This document shows positions 55,766 to 64,000 of a DNA stretch of 64,000 nt, in pieces. The stretch is from assembly GCA_947589225.1 (NCBI GenBank), contig CANQBC010000008.1, positions 1 through 64,000 on the forward strand, read 5' to 3'. Positions within the stretch are counted from its first letter, which is position 1. Every line of letters begins with the position of its first letter. Under the pieces are notes generated by a model. It was not told where the DNA came from, searched no databases, and saw only the letters and a list, made by a program, of their open reading frames with translations. Position numbers and translations under genes: made by a program. Source of the stretch: an uncultured Oscillospiraceae bacterium (GTDB lineage: Bacteria > Bacillota > Clostridia > Oscillospirales > Oscillospiraceae).

Positions 55766-55881
55766 TCCGATTTTCTCCAATTAATCTTGATTTATCGCTC
55801 TGATTTTATTCAAGTATATAACAAGAATGTGAATAGGTCTACAGTTTTTGACCTTTGCGCCGGTCTTATCCCCAAGCGGCA

Positions 55882-55980
55882 GCTTATACCGCAAAGGCGG
55901 ACTTTTGAGTGTTCCTTCTGCCTTGTATCAAACTCTGCACGATAATATCTGTGTTCCTGCCGATTCTGATGCAAACAGGT
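55882..55980 (-). repeat. NUDIX-associated repeat, copy R2
   Basis: TTATACCGCAAAGGCGGACT, CCTTGTATCAAACTCTGCA, GATAATATCTGTGTTC, TGCCGATTCTGATGCAA in order. It lies between the NUDIX 2 start and the NUDIX 3 stop, about 115 bases upstream of the NUDIX 2 start codon. Confidence 0.78.
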
Positions 55981-55988
55981 AGACGTAA

Positions 55989-56471
55989 TTACGGTTGTAA
56001 TTCCTCCATGAATTTCTGCATACGTTCGGTTATCAATTCGCTTTTTTTCATGGAGACAAGTTCATTTCTGCTCACCCACTTATACGCAGTGGTTTCCCCT
56101 TCCTGTAAGAGGATACTGTCTTTTTTACAGTTCGTCACACAAAGAAATTCAACATAAAATGTATCATGGCTTCTCACTCGTCCTATTTCAGTCAAACGAT
56201 CGGATTCAATTCCGGTTTCTTCCCGCAGTTCTCTCACCGCACATTCCAAAGGAGTTTCGCCGCGTAATGCCGAACCTCCTGCGGTGGCTTCCCACATACC
56301 GCCGAATTGCTTGCGCTTGTCACGCAGCATTAGCAAATAGCTTCCGTCGTTATGTTTCACAATGATGTCGCAAACCAAATGGAAAAGCCCTTCCGGAATC
56401 GGTTCTCCCCTTATTAACGTCATATTGCTGCTTTTATTGAAATCTTTATCATAAGCATCCCATATTTCCAT
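55989..56471 (-). CDS. NUDIX hydrolase 3 of a low-GC three-gene island
   Basis: 160 residues. Nudix box GGSALRGETPLECAVRELRE continuing ETGI near residue 67. 'LLMLRDKRKQFGGMWEATAGG' and 'KWVSRNELVSMK' resemble the YfcD/IPP-isomerase-like or MutT-like branch. Substrate unknown. ATG at 56471 follows GGAGGG. It differs strongly from the other two NUDIX proteins outside the box, so this is not a simple tandem duplication. Confidence 0.86.
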   Translation of the reverse strand: MEIWDAYDKDFNKSSNMTLIRGEPIPEGLFHLVCDIIVKHNDGSYLLMLRDKRKQFGGMWEATAGGSALRGETPLECAVRELREETGIESDRLTEIGRVRSHDTFYVEFLCVTNCKKDSILLQEGETTAYKWVSRNELVSMKKSELITERMQKFMEELQP

Positions 56472-56540
56472 ATACTTTTTCCCTCCATGCAAACAAACAG
56501 TCTTTCACCTGTTCCCGGCGCACATTTTACACCGCAAGCG

Positions 56541-56616
56541 AAAAAATTACACCGCAAAGACGCACTTTGGGGTTTTCCTCGGCGTTGTATCAAGCTCTGC
56601 AAGATTTTATCTTGTA
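56541..56616 (-). repeat. NUDIX-associated repeat, copy R3
   Basis: TTACACCGCAAAGACGCACT, GTTGTATCAAGCTCTGCA, AGATTTTATCTTGTATCGAT. It lies 70 bases upstream of the NUDIX 3 start and just after the U32 gene stop. A partial second 'TTACACCGCAAG' start is at 56528-56539. Confidence 0.72.
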
Positions 56617-56670
56617 TCGATAGTATTTCATTCGTATAAAATGCGGAGGGATCCGCCGTGGGCGACGGTG

Positions 56671-58740
56671 TCAGAAGCGCCCCTCCGTCGTGCTGGACGG
56701 TTCGTATGCGCCAAGCTCAAGGTATCTCTCACACACCCTGGCGCACTCGTCGGCGTTTTCGGTGGTGAAGCCGAGCCTCACGCCCCAGAGACCGCTCGTC
56801 ATGTACTCCCGGCTCCTTTTGACGAGGTGCAGCTTCTCGGCGCTCCAAAGGGTATTGCGGCACTCAAAGCCCCGGGTCAGCGGGCACTCAAAGCCCTGGG
56901 AGTTAGTCAGGCTCAGGGGGCTGTCGCAGGAGCAGACGCCGGTCTTGGCCCGGATGAGGCAGCCGGCGGTGTACATCAGCGGCATACGTCCGTAGACCAC
57001 GAGCTCCGTGTCCATGTATTTTTTCATCTCCCGCACCTGCCGGGACGTCAGATCCATCGCAAGGGCCGCGGATTTGAGCCGCAGACCCAGAAGCACCGCC
57101 AGGTACGAGGAATTTCTGACCCCGAGCCCCGTGTCGCCCCGGACCGTGAAGCCCAGCTTCCGCGCGAAGATAATGTGGCCGGGATCGGATACCGCCACCT
57201 CGTTTATACCAAGCTGCCTCGCCTTCAGGAGCAGCTCCGTCACCCGCCCCAGCTCCCGGTCAAATATAACGGGCGGCAGCTGGGCGCAGACGGATATGCT
57301 CCTGCTGTCCAGAAACGGCTCGAGCCGCTTGTCGCCGGAGGCCGCCTCCTCCAGGGGCAGATAGATGACCGGCGGGGCCAGCTCAAGGATGCGGCCCGAC
57401 AGCTGGGAGCACTTCCGGACCGCCACGGTCAGCACCGGGGGATCCGTGGGGGAGGGAACGGCGGGGAGCTCCTCCATCGTGCTCTCGGCCCTGGGGTCGG
57501 TGCCGGCGCGGCGGAGCATGAGCTCGCCAAGAAGCCTGTCCCGCACGGGGCCAACCGTTTTGGGATCCATGTAAATGCCCTTTTCTATGCGGCAGACGAC
57601 CCCGTCGCAGACGAAGGGCGTGCCGCCGGTGTTGTAAAGCTCGGTGCCGAGCATGGCGGGGGTCAGCTCCGTGTGGAAGGCGAGCTCGGCGGGCCCGCCC
57701 TCGCCCGAGACGGTGTTGCCCCGGTCGTCGGTGACGGACAGCCTCAGAGGCGACTTAAGGGATACGTCCGCCTCAAAGGTGACCTTAACGCGCTGATATT
57801 CGTGATTCAAATAGTTTTTTCGTACCGCGGCGTAGAAGGGCGTGTCATCCCCGGGCTCATGCCCCGGCGCGCCCAGCATGTTCGAGAAGTCCGCGGCGGC
57901 AAAGTAGCCGTCGGTGAAGCCCCCCGCGGGGAATGCCCCGCCGATGAGCTCGATATCCTCCGCGGCCGGCCTGCGCCCGGTACCCAGGGCCCGGGAGTAG
58001 GCTCCGGTGACTGCCGCGGCGTACTCGGGCCGCCGCTCCCGTCCGTCGATGCGAAGGGCGGCGATGGGAAGCTCCGTGAGTTTTTCCAGCTCCTCCACAA
58101 GGCACCTGTCCTTCATGGACAGCGGGTGCCGTTCCCGGGTGCCCGCGGGATAGCCGGTCACGCAGTATCTTTCGCACGGCCCCGGATGGCCGCCGTTCAG
58201 GGCCGAAAGCATACAATGCCCGTCAAAGGCCGGACACAGCGGGCCGTGAACGGGGTACTCGATCTCGATGGGAGAGCTCTTGCAGATCTCCGCGAGCTGC
58301 TCCAGAGACAGCTCCCTCGCCACGGCCGCGCGCGTGACGCCCATGGCGGCGAAAAGCTTCACCCCGTCAAGATTATGGATGCAGAGATCCCGGCCGGCAT
58401 GTATGGGCATGGAGGGCAGGACACGGCGAAGGGCCCAGATAAGGCCCACGTCGCTTGCGATCAGGGCGTCCGCCCCCATGCGCGAGGCGCGCCGCGCGTT
58501 TTCCAGCGCGGAGGAAAAGAGCGCGTCCACAGGGTTGAAGTCCAGACACACATAGACCTTCACGCCGCGCACACGGCAAAACTGTATGGCGCGTCCCAGC
58601 TCATCCTCGGAAAGCTCATGAGGCGCCCTCTTTACACCCGCCGAAAAGCTCAGATACACCGCGTCCGCCCCGCTCTGCACAGCCGCAACAACGCCCTCGG
58701 CCGAGCAGGCCGGGGACAGAAGTTCAATCTTTCCCGCCAT
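56671..58740 (-). CDS. Peptidase U32 family protein with DUF3656-like C-terminus
   Basis: 689 residues. N-terminal TIM-barrel-like U32 part: ELLSPACSAEGVVAAVQSGA, GADAVYLSFSAGVKRAP, 'PIEIEYPVHGPLCPAFDGHC' with 'GPCERYC', the U32 signature cysteines. A middle beta region (VKVTFEADVSLKSPLRLSVT) and a second U32-like half with CSCDSPLSLTNSQGFECPL follow. Two-part forms like this are annotated as U32 peptidases or RNA-modification cofactors (RlhA/TrhP-like); the exact role is open. ATG at 58740 follows GGGAGGAG. Confidence 0.88.
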   Translation of the reverse strand: MAGKIELLSPACSAEGVVAAVQSGADAVYLSFSAGVKRAPHELSEDELGRAIQFCRVRGVKVYVCLDFNPVDALFSSALENARRASRMGADALIASDVGLIWALRRVLPSMPIHAGRDLCIHNLDGVKLFAAMGVTRAAVARELSLEQLAEICKSSPIEIEYPVHGPLCPAFDGHCMLSALNGGHPGPCERYCVTGYPAGTRERHPLSMKDRCLVEELEKLTELPIAALRIDGRERRPEYAAAVTGAYSRALGTGRRPAAEDIELIGGAFPAGGFTDGYFAAADFSNMLGAPGHEPGDDTPFYAAVRKNYLNHEYQRVKVTFEADVSLKSPLRLSVTDDRGNTVSGEGGPAELAFHTELTPAMLGTELYNTGGTPFVCDGVVCRIEKGIYMDPKTVGPVRDRLLGELMLRRAGTDPRAESTMEELPAVPSPTDPPVLTVAVRKCSQLSGRILELAPPVIYLPLEEAASGDKRLEPFLDSRSISVCAQLPPVIFDRELGRVTELLLKARQLGINEVAVSDPGHIIFARKLGFTVRGDTGLGVRNSSYLAVLLGLRLKSAALAMDLTSRQVREMKKYMDTELVVYGRMPLMYTAGCLIRAKTGVCSCDSPLSLTNSQGFECPLTRGFECRNTLWSAEKLHLVKRSREYMTSGLWGVRLGFTTENADECARVCERYLELGAYEPSSTTEGRF

Positions 58741-59285
58741 ACCGCTCCTCCCTTCCGCGCACCCCGCAGGAAACCGGGGCATAGATAAAAGAATATAGCA
58801 TACCCGCAAAGCGGGGATGCTCAGACTATCGATAAAGCCTCGCAAAAATCAGCGCCCGCGGGCGCGAAAAAATTCAATGCGAAATCCGGCGGCACGCGCG
58901 TCGGATTTTGCCCCTTTCAGGTCCCCGGAGCGTACGAAGCGCATGGAGGGAACCGGCAAATTTCATCCGTTGGCAAAGGAAAAGCCTTTGCCAACGGATC
59001 GAGCATACCCGCAAAGCGGGGATGCCATATTGACCATGTTTTTCGATCCCCGGCGTCAGCCGGGGAGAAAACGGCCTGAAATTAATTTAATATCCGCGTA
59101 TGCGGAGATATTATAGCACAAGTTCCCAAGGAAATAAATCTTTTTACCGAAATTTAAGAAAAAGTTTCTGTTCGCCTCGTTCCTCCGACCGGCCGCGGGC
59201 GATTTTCTTCGATAATGCACTTGTAACTGAAAAAGGTTTTTGGTATAATATATTTTTATAAAAAAGAAAAACAGGAGAAGAAGCT
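58741..59285. other. 545-base gap rich in hairpins, with recJ promoter
   Basis: Besides the bracketed element (58797-59025), it holds GATCCCCGGC/GCCGGGGA-type hairpins near 59045-59070, an AATATCCGC/GCGGAGATATT hairpin near 59089-59113, and the recJ promoter TTGTAA (59221-59226), 17 bases, TATAAT (59244-59249). No coding sequence is supported. Confidence 0.65.
58797..59025 (+). repeat. Modular intergenic hairpin element bracketed by 24-base direct repeats
   Basis: Identical 24-base copies, each a hairpin itself, lie at 58797-58820 and 59002-59025 (CCCGC-AAA-GCGGG core). Between them are GCGCC-CGCG-GGCGC (58852-58865), AAAAAATTCAATGC, a 13-bp hairpin (58879-58891 and 58899-58911) with GCACGCG in the loop, CCCCTTTCAGGTCCCC, and a 15-bp perfect hairpin (58965-58979 and 58985-58999). 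The same part order as at 5006 supports membership. Confidence 0.68.
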
Positions 59286-60965
59286 GTGTACGATCGTTGG
59301 AATGTAAAGGGCTACGACCGGCCGGCGGCGGTAAGACTTTGCAGAAACGGGGTAAACCCCATGGCCGCCGTGCTGCTGGCCTCCCGTGGGATAACCGATA
59401 TCTCTGAGCTTGAGAGCTGTATGTCGGATGATCTGTCCTACCTGTCAGATCCTCTCTCTTTCCTTGACATGGATAAGGCTCGCGACAGGATCCTTCGCGC
59501 TATCGAGACCGGCGAGCATGTGGCCGTATACGGCGACTACGACGTGGATGGCATCACCTCAAGCTGCGTGATGGCCGGCTATTTGAGGAGCCGCGGGCTG
59601 GAAGCCGACATCTACATACCCGAGCGCCTTGAGGAGGGCTACGGCGTTCGCAGCGCCGCCCTTGATGTCCTGAGAGCCCGGGGCGCCAGCCTGGTCATAA
59701 CCGTGGACTGCGGCATCACCGCCGTGGAGGAGGCGGAGTACGCATCGTCCGTCGGCCTCGACCTCATCATCACCGACCACCACCGCTGTTCCGGAGAGAT
59801 ACCGGACGCACTGGCCGCCGTGGATCCCAGAAGGCCGGACTGCCCCTCGGCTTCCAAAAACCTGGCCGGCGTAGGCGTGGCCTTCAAGCTTATCTGCGCC
59901 GTGGAGGGGCCGGGGAGCGAGGAACGGCTGCTGAATGAATACGGAGACCTGGTGGCCACCGGTACCATCGCGGATGTGATGCCCGTGACGGGTGAAAACC
60001 GTGTGCTCATAAAGCGGGGACTCAGGCGCATGAGGGACGGGGCGCGCCCCGGACTTGCGGAGCTTCGCGCCGCCTCGGGCATCGAGCCGAGGAACTGCAC
60101 CGTCTCCAGCGTGGGCTTCGCCATCGCGCCGCGCATTAACGCCGCGGGCAGGCTTGGCACCACGGACGTGGCGGTGGAGCTTTTACTGACCCAAGACCGG
60201 AGGCGAGCCTCGGTGCTGGCCGACGAGCTTTGCGCCATGAACCGGGAGCGCCAGAGGATAGAGGGGAACATGTTCCGCCAGGCACTTGCCATGCTGGAGG
60301 ACTTTCCCGACCGCACAAAACCCGTCGTCCTGGCCTCCGATACCTGGCACCAGGGCGTCTGCGGGATCGTTGCCTCCCGCATATGCGAAAAATTCAACGT
60401 CCCCGCCGTCATGGTCTGCGTCAAGGACGGCGTGGGCCGCGGCTCCTGCCGGAGCGTGGAGGGCTTCAACCTCTACGAGGCCCTGACGGAATGTAAAGAC
60501 CTGCTATTGGGCTACGGCGGCCACGAGATGGCGGCGGGACTTACGGTGCGCGAGGACAGAATAGACGATCTCAGGCGCGCGCTGGCCGAGCGCTATAAGG
60601 CCGCCGCAGCCCCGGAGCGGGTGCTGAACATAGATTTTGAGGTCATAAAACCGGAGCTTCTCAGCCTTGAGAACGTGGAGGCTCTTGACACCCTGGAGCC
60701 CTACGGCACGGGCAATCCCTCGCCGATCCTGTGTATGAGGGACGTGTCGGTGGAGAATTTCTCCGCCCTCTCGGAGGGCAAGCACACGAAGCTCTGGGTG
60801 GGCAAGGCCGGCGCCGTATTCGAGGCCCTCTATTTCTCCAAAAGCCCCGCGGAGCTGGGCGTCCGCCTCCACGACAGAGCGGACATAGCCTTCTCCCCTC
60901 AGATAAATGAATTCAGGGGCCGCAGGACAGTACAACTGAGCCTTTGCGATTACAGGCCGCTGTAA
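59286..60965 (+). CDS. recJ: Single-stranded-DNA-specific exonuclease RecJ
   Basis: 559 residues, 5'-3' exonuclease of the DHH family. Motif I: VAVYGDYDVDGITSSCVMAG near residue 78. Motif III: LIITDHHRCSGEIPDAL near 159. A DHHA1 part has GRGSCRSVEGFNL and YGGHEMAAGLTV. OB fold: LDTLEPYGTGNPSP. GTG start after AGGAG. Shorter than E. coli RecJ but normal for Clostridia. Confidence 0.95.
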   Translation: MYDRWNVKGYDRPAAVRLCRNGVNPMAAVLLASRGITDISELESCMSDDLSYLSDPLSFLDMDKARDRILRAIETGEHVAVYGDYDVDGITSSCVMAGYLRSRGLEADIYIPERLEEGYGVRSAALDVLRARGASLVITVDCGITAVEEAEYASSVGLDLIITDHHRCSGEIPDALAAVDPRRPDCPSASKNLAGVGVAFKLICAVEGPGSEERLLNEYGDLVATGTIADVMPVTGENRVLIKRGLRRMRDGARPGLAELRAASGIEPRNCTVSSVGFAIAPRINAAGRLGTTDVAVELLLTQDRRRASVLADELCAMNRERQRIEGNMFRQALAMLEDFPDRTKPVVLASDTWHQGVCGIVASRICEKFNVPAVMVCVKDGVGRGSCRSVEGFNLYEALTECKDLLLGYGGHEMAAGLTVREDRIDDLRRALAERYKAAAAPERVLNIDFEVIKPELLSLENVEALDTLEPYGTGNPSPILCMRDVSVENFSALSEGKHTKLWVGKAGAVFEALYFSKSPAELGVRLHDRADIAFSPQINEFRGRRTVQLSLCDYRPL

Positions 60966-61042
60966 CGATGCCCTCCTCCCGGCGGGGCCGGACACCCGGC
61001 CCGTTCCCATTCCCATTCTATTTCCCACAGGTGGACGACAAC

Positions 61043-63268
61043 ATGGATATTTCTGATAAAACTGACATCACTTCCGCCTCCGACGCGGACGCGATCTGCG
61101 AGGAACAGTACGCGCGCCTTGAGGCCGCCATAAAGCAGAGCACACAGATAAGGAACACCGAGCGCATCCGCGCCGCCTACGAGTTTGCGCGCCAGTCCCA
61201 CGGCGACCAGCTCCGGAAGGACGGAAGCCCCTATATCACCCATCCGCTGGCCGCCGCCGTCATCGTGGCGGAGATGGGGCTTGACGAGGAGTCCGTCATC
61301 GCGGCCATCCTCCACGACGTCATCGAGGACACCGAGGTGACCCACGAGGACGTGGCGAAGCGCTTCGGCGAGAGCGTGGCCAATATCGTGGAGGGCGTCA
61401 CAAAGCTCACAAAAATGCGGTACACCTCCAAGGAAGAGGAGCAGATGGAGAACCTCAGGAAGATGCTCCTGGCCATGGCCCGGGATATTCGCGTGGTGCT
61501 CATCAAGATGGCCGACCGCCTCCACAATATGCGCACGATGGAGTACCAGTCCGCCGAAAAGCAGCTGGAAAAATCCCGGGAGACAATGGAGATCTACGCT
61601 CCCATCGCCCACAGGCTGGGGATGCAGAAGATCAAGCTTGAGCTGGAGGATCTGTCGCTCCTCTATCTGGATCCCGTGGGCTACCATGAGATAGAAAACG
61701 CCCTGCGCGAGCGGGAGGAGCGCAACGCCGGCTTCATGGAGCGAACCGAGGCCGCCATCCGCCGCAGGATGGACGAGGCCAACATCCGCTGCACCGTCCA
61801 GTCCAGGACAAAGGATATTTACTCCATTTACAGAAAAATGTTTGGAAAGTCCATGGAATTTGACGAGATCATGGACATTTACGCCTTCCGGGTCATCGTG
61901 GACGACATCGCCGAGTGCTACAACGTCTTAGGGTGCATCCACGAGCTTTATAAGCCCGTGCCGGGCAGGTTCAAGGACTACATCGGCACGCCCAAGCCCA
62001 ATATGTACCAGTCTTTGCACACCACCGTCATCGGCGGCGAGGGCATCCCCTTCGAGGTGCAGATCCGTACCTGGGAGATGCACCGCACCGCCGAGTACGG
62101 CATCGCCGCCCACTGGAAATATAAGGACGGCATCCAGGGCCGGGGCGACGAGGAGAAATTCGCCTGGATCAGGAATCTCCTGGAGACGCAGGAGGACTCC
62201 GACGCCCAGGACTTCATCTCCAACCTGAAGGTGGATATGTTCGCCGACGAGGTGTTCGTCTTTACCCCCCACGGGGACGTGAAGAGCCTCCCCGCCGGGG
62301 CCACGCCCATCGACTTTGCTTACTCCATCCACTCCGCCATCGGCAACCGCATGACCTGCGCCAAGGTCAACGGGCGCATCGTGCCCTTCTCCCATGTCCT
62401 CCAGAACGGCGACGTGGTGGAGGTCATCACCTCCAGCACCTCCCGCGGCCCCAGCCGGGACTGGCTGACGATGGTCAAATCCTCCGAGGCGCGCAACAAG
62501 ATACGCCAGTGGTTTAAAAGGGAGCGCCGCGAGGAGAACATCATTACCGGCAAGGCCGCTTTCGAGGCCGAGATGCGCCGGCAGGCCGTGCCGCTGAGCG
62601 TTCTCTCCGACGAGCGGGCGCTGCCGAGGATCCTTGAGCGCGTTTCCGTATCGGCTCTGGACGATATGTACGCCTCCATCGGCTACGGGGGCCTCTCCGC
62701 ACAGAAAACCGTCAACAATATTAAAGACGAGATGCGCCAGATAGAGCGCAGCGCCAGGAAGCAGGGCATAAGCCCCTTCTGGGCGAGCTCCGACGGCAGG
62801 AGCGCCAAGGCTGTCAACGGCATCGTCGTGGAGGGGATCGACAACTGCCTGGTCAAATTTTCACACTGCTGCATGCCCGTGCCGGGAGACGAGATCGTGG
62901 GCTTCATCACCCGCGGCTACGGCGTCTCCGTTCACCGCACGGATTGCAAAAACTACGCCTCCTCCGCGGAAAGGGAGGAGGCGCGCGACCGCTGGATCCG
63001 TGTCCGCTGGGCCCCCGGCGAGGACGATCTCTACCAGACCTCCGTGGCCATCAACGCCGCGGACCGGGACGGGCTCGTCATGGATATCGCCACGGTCCTG
63101 ACCTCCCTGAAGATCAAGGTGGACGCTCTCACCGCCCGCAACGCCCCGGGAGGGGCCGCCAATATCTACATCACGATCCGCGTCCACGACAAGGCCGAGC
63201 TGGGTACGGCCATGACGAAGCTCATGAACGTGAAAAACGTCAAGGAAGTCAAGAGACAGGGGGCATAA
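61043..63268 (+). CDS. rel: Bifunctional (p)ppGpp synthetase/hydrolase Rel
   Basis: 741 residues, stringent-response alarmone enzyme. HD hydrolase domain: AAILHDVIEDTEVTHED and ADRLHNMRTME. Synthetase domain: RTKDIYSIYRKM, then 'PGRFKDYIGTPKPNMYQSLH'; the RFKD sequence is the RxKD motif of bifunctional enzymes. TGS: VFTPHGDVKSLPAGATPIDF. C-terminal CC and ACT domains (FSHCCMPVPGDEIVGF; VDALTARNAPGGAANIYITI). ATG at 61043 has AGGTGG 7 bases upstream; longer in-frame starts lack support. Confidence 0.97.
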   Translation: MDISDKTDITSASDADAICEEQYARLEAAIKQSTQIRNTERIRAAYEFARQSHGDQLRKDGSPYITHPLAAAVIVAEMGLDEESVIAAILHDVIEDTEVTHEDVAKRFGESVANIVEGVTKLTKMRYTSKEEEQMENLRKMLLAMARDIRVVLIKMADRLHNMRTMEYQSAEKQLEKSRETMEIYAPIAHRLGMQKIKLELEDLSLLYLDPVGYHEIENALREREERNAGFMERTEAAIRRRMDEANIRCTVQSRTKDIYSIYRKMFGKSMEFDEIMDIYAFRVIVDDIAECYNVLGCIHELYKPVPGRFKDYIGTPKPNMYQSLHTTVIGGEGIPFEVQIRTWEMHRTAEYGIAAHWKYKDGIQGRGDEEKFAWIRNLLETQEDSDAQDFISNLKVDMFADEVFVFTPHGDVKSLPAGATPIDFAYSIHSAIGNRMTCAKVNGRIVPFSHVLQNGDVVEVITSSTSRGPSRDWLTMVKSSEARNKIRQWFKRERREENIITGKAAFEAEMRRQAVPLSVLSDERALPRILERVSVSALDDMYASIGYGGLSAQKTVNNIKDEMRQIERSARKQGISPFWASSDGRSAKAVNGIVVEGIDNCLVKFSHCCMPVPGDEIVGFITRGYGVSVHRTDCKNYASSAEREEARDRWIRVRWAPGEDDLYQTSVAINAADRDGLVMDIATVLTSLKIKVDALTARNAPGGAANIYITIRVHDKAELGTAMTKLMNVKNVKEVKRQGA

Positions 63269-63271
63269 GCT

Positions 63272-63338
63272 GGCTTGAAAGGGCTTCGCCCTTTCAATGC
63301 CAAGGGGAACGTGCGGAACAAATTTTTGAATTTTGCGA
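63272..63338 (-). repeat. Modular intergenic hairpin element, 3' module only
   Basis: On the minus strand: CGCAAAATTC, TTTGTTCCGCACGTTCCCCT, then a hairpin of form GGCA, 10 bp (TTGAAAGGGC), GAA, 10 bp (GCCCTTTCAA), GCC. The plan is identical to 5151-5199 with a different stem sequence, and the linker CCGCACGTTCCCCTT is shared with 24251-24268. It lies between rel and dtd. Confidence 0.72.
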
Positions 63339-63384
63339 GATCCAGAAAAATCATTTGAGGAATGTACAAAAAGGGGAAAAATGT

Positions 63385-63831
63385 ATGCGGGCAGTGGTCA
63401 CACGGGTGCTTTCCGCCTCCGTCGCCATCGATGGGGCGGTGGCGGCCGAAATAGAAAAGGGCTTCCTGGTGCTTCTCGGCGTACACCGGGACGACACGCC
63501 GGAGGACGCGAAGAAGCTGGCCGACCGGGTATGCGGGCTGCGGGTATTTGAGGACGAAGCGGGTAAAATGAACCTGAACCTGGCCGACGCGGGCGGGAGC
63601 ATTCTGTGCGTCTCCCAGTTCACCCTCTTTGCCGACACCAGATCCCGCCGCCCGGGCTTTACGGACGCCGCGCGGCCGGAGAAGGCCGCGCCGCTCTACG
63701 AGCTTTTTATGGAGGAGTGCCGAAAGCGCGGGTTTGAGGTGCGCCACGGCGAATTTGGCGCCGATATGCTTGTCGCCTCCGTCAACGACGGGCCGGTGAC
63801 GATACTTTTTGACACTGGGATCTCATCCTGA
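63385..63831 (+). CDS. dtd: D-aminoacyl-tRNA deacylase
   Basis: 148 residues. MRAVVTRVLSASVAIDG at the N-terminus, CVSQFTLFADTRSRRPGF near residue 76 and 'MLVASVNDGPVTILFDT' (a variant of the usual NxGPVT motif) at the end. It frees tRNA wrongly charged with D-amino acids. ATG at 63385 follows AAGGGGAAAA. The rel-dtd order is common in Firmicutes. Confidence 0.95.
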   Translation: MRAVVTRVLSASVAIDGAVAAEIEKGFLVLLGVHRDDTPEDAKKLADRVCGLRVFEDEAGKMNLNLADAGGSILCVSQFTLFADTRSRRPGFTDAARPEKAAPLYELFMEECRKRGFEVRHGEFGADMLVASVNDGPVTILFDTGISS

Positions 63832-63861
63832 TCCGACGCGGAGAAAAAAAGGGGAATATAT

Positions 63862-64000
63862 ATGCTGATAAAATGCCTGCCCGTGGGACACATCGAGGCC
63901 AACTGCTATATCGTCACCGACGAGAACACCCTGGAATGTGCCGTCATCGACCCCGGCGACGAGGTGAACACCATCATGGATTACCTGGAGGAGACAAAAC
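63862..64000 (+). CDS. MBL-fold metallo-hydrolase, partial (right edge)
   Basis: 46 codons visible: MLIKCLPVGHIEANCYIVTD, then CAVIDPGDEVNTIMDYLEET, running off the window. This is the first beta-hairpin and DPGD strand of a glyoxalase II-like metallo-beta-lactamase fold; the HxHxDH motif would lie beyond the edge. AAGGGGAA precedes ATG. It follows dtd by 30 bases, a frequent gene order. Confidence 0.85.
   Translation, partial: MLIKCLPVGHIEANCYIVTDENTLECAVIDPGDEVNTIMDYLEETK

Noticed and set aside
54524..56640. A true integron cassette array with attC sites
   Set aside because: The repeats recur between genes as attC sites would, but I see no integrase, no clear inverse-core GTT/AAC pair at cassette boundaries, and the repeats lie upstream of genes with wide spacing. 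Left as an open hypothesis only.

Overview
The window looks like chromosomal DNA of a GC-rich, endospore-forming member of the Clostridia. The spoIIA operon (spoIIAA, spoIIAB, sigF), spoVAD-spoVAE, a SigH-type sigma factor, a valS T-box, ABC sugar uptake without a local ATPase, and an AsnA-type asparagine synthetase all fit. An Oscillospirales-like gut bacterium is my best guess, but no rRNA gene is present to settle it.

Left third (about 1-19400): a fructan and galactoside utilisation island. An AraC regulator is followed by a truncated polysaccharide deacetylase. Next, on the minus strand, come an intracellular GH32 beta-fructosidase, a solute-binding lipoprotein and two LplB/LplC-type permeases. 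A divergent region with matched promoters and operators follows. The plus strand then carries a LacI regulator, a lipoprotein, a YesL-like membrane protein, a fructokinase, a 736-residue lipoprotein with three repeated beta-sandwich-like modules, and a lipoprotein GH32 with an N-terminal LamG-like domain. The island ends with a LacZ-type beta-galactosidase and an XRE regulator. The implied route is surface capture and cleavage of fructan, uptake of oligosaccharides, hydrolysis inside the cell and phosphorylation of fructose.

Middle (19400-48400): housekeeping and sporulation genes. These are T-box-valS, spoIIAA-spoIIAB-sigF, a HAD phosphatase, pcrA, a GNAT protein, a family 4 uracil-DNA glycosylase, spoVAE/spoVAD, an OGG-like glycosylase, an IMP dehydrogenase, a sirtuin, asnA, a conserved unknown, ruvCAB, sigH, a zinc-ribbon protein, an ECF sigma with a probable anti-sigma, a DUF1858 protein, trmK-nif3, an ECF-transporter S component with coaX, and aspS/hisS.

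Right third (48400-64000): mgsA, minD, mrdA (PBP2), mreD, mreC and maf, without the usual mreB, minC or minE. A low-GC island of three different NUDIX genes follows, each preceded by a copy of the same ~100-base repeat. The window ends with a U32 peptidase, recJ, rel, dtd and the start of an MBL-fold hydrolase.

The most unusual content is non-coding. (1) A family of modular intergenic hairpin elements has at least six full or partial copies, near 1430, 5010, 23980, 48390, 58800 and 63270, with conserved linkers and compensating stem changes. (2) A separate ~130-base structured repeat occurs as an inverted pair at 33363-33497 and 50005-50136, also with compensating changes. (3) The NUDIX-associated triple repeat. 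All coordinates and alignments were read by eye.
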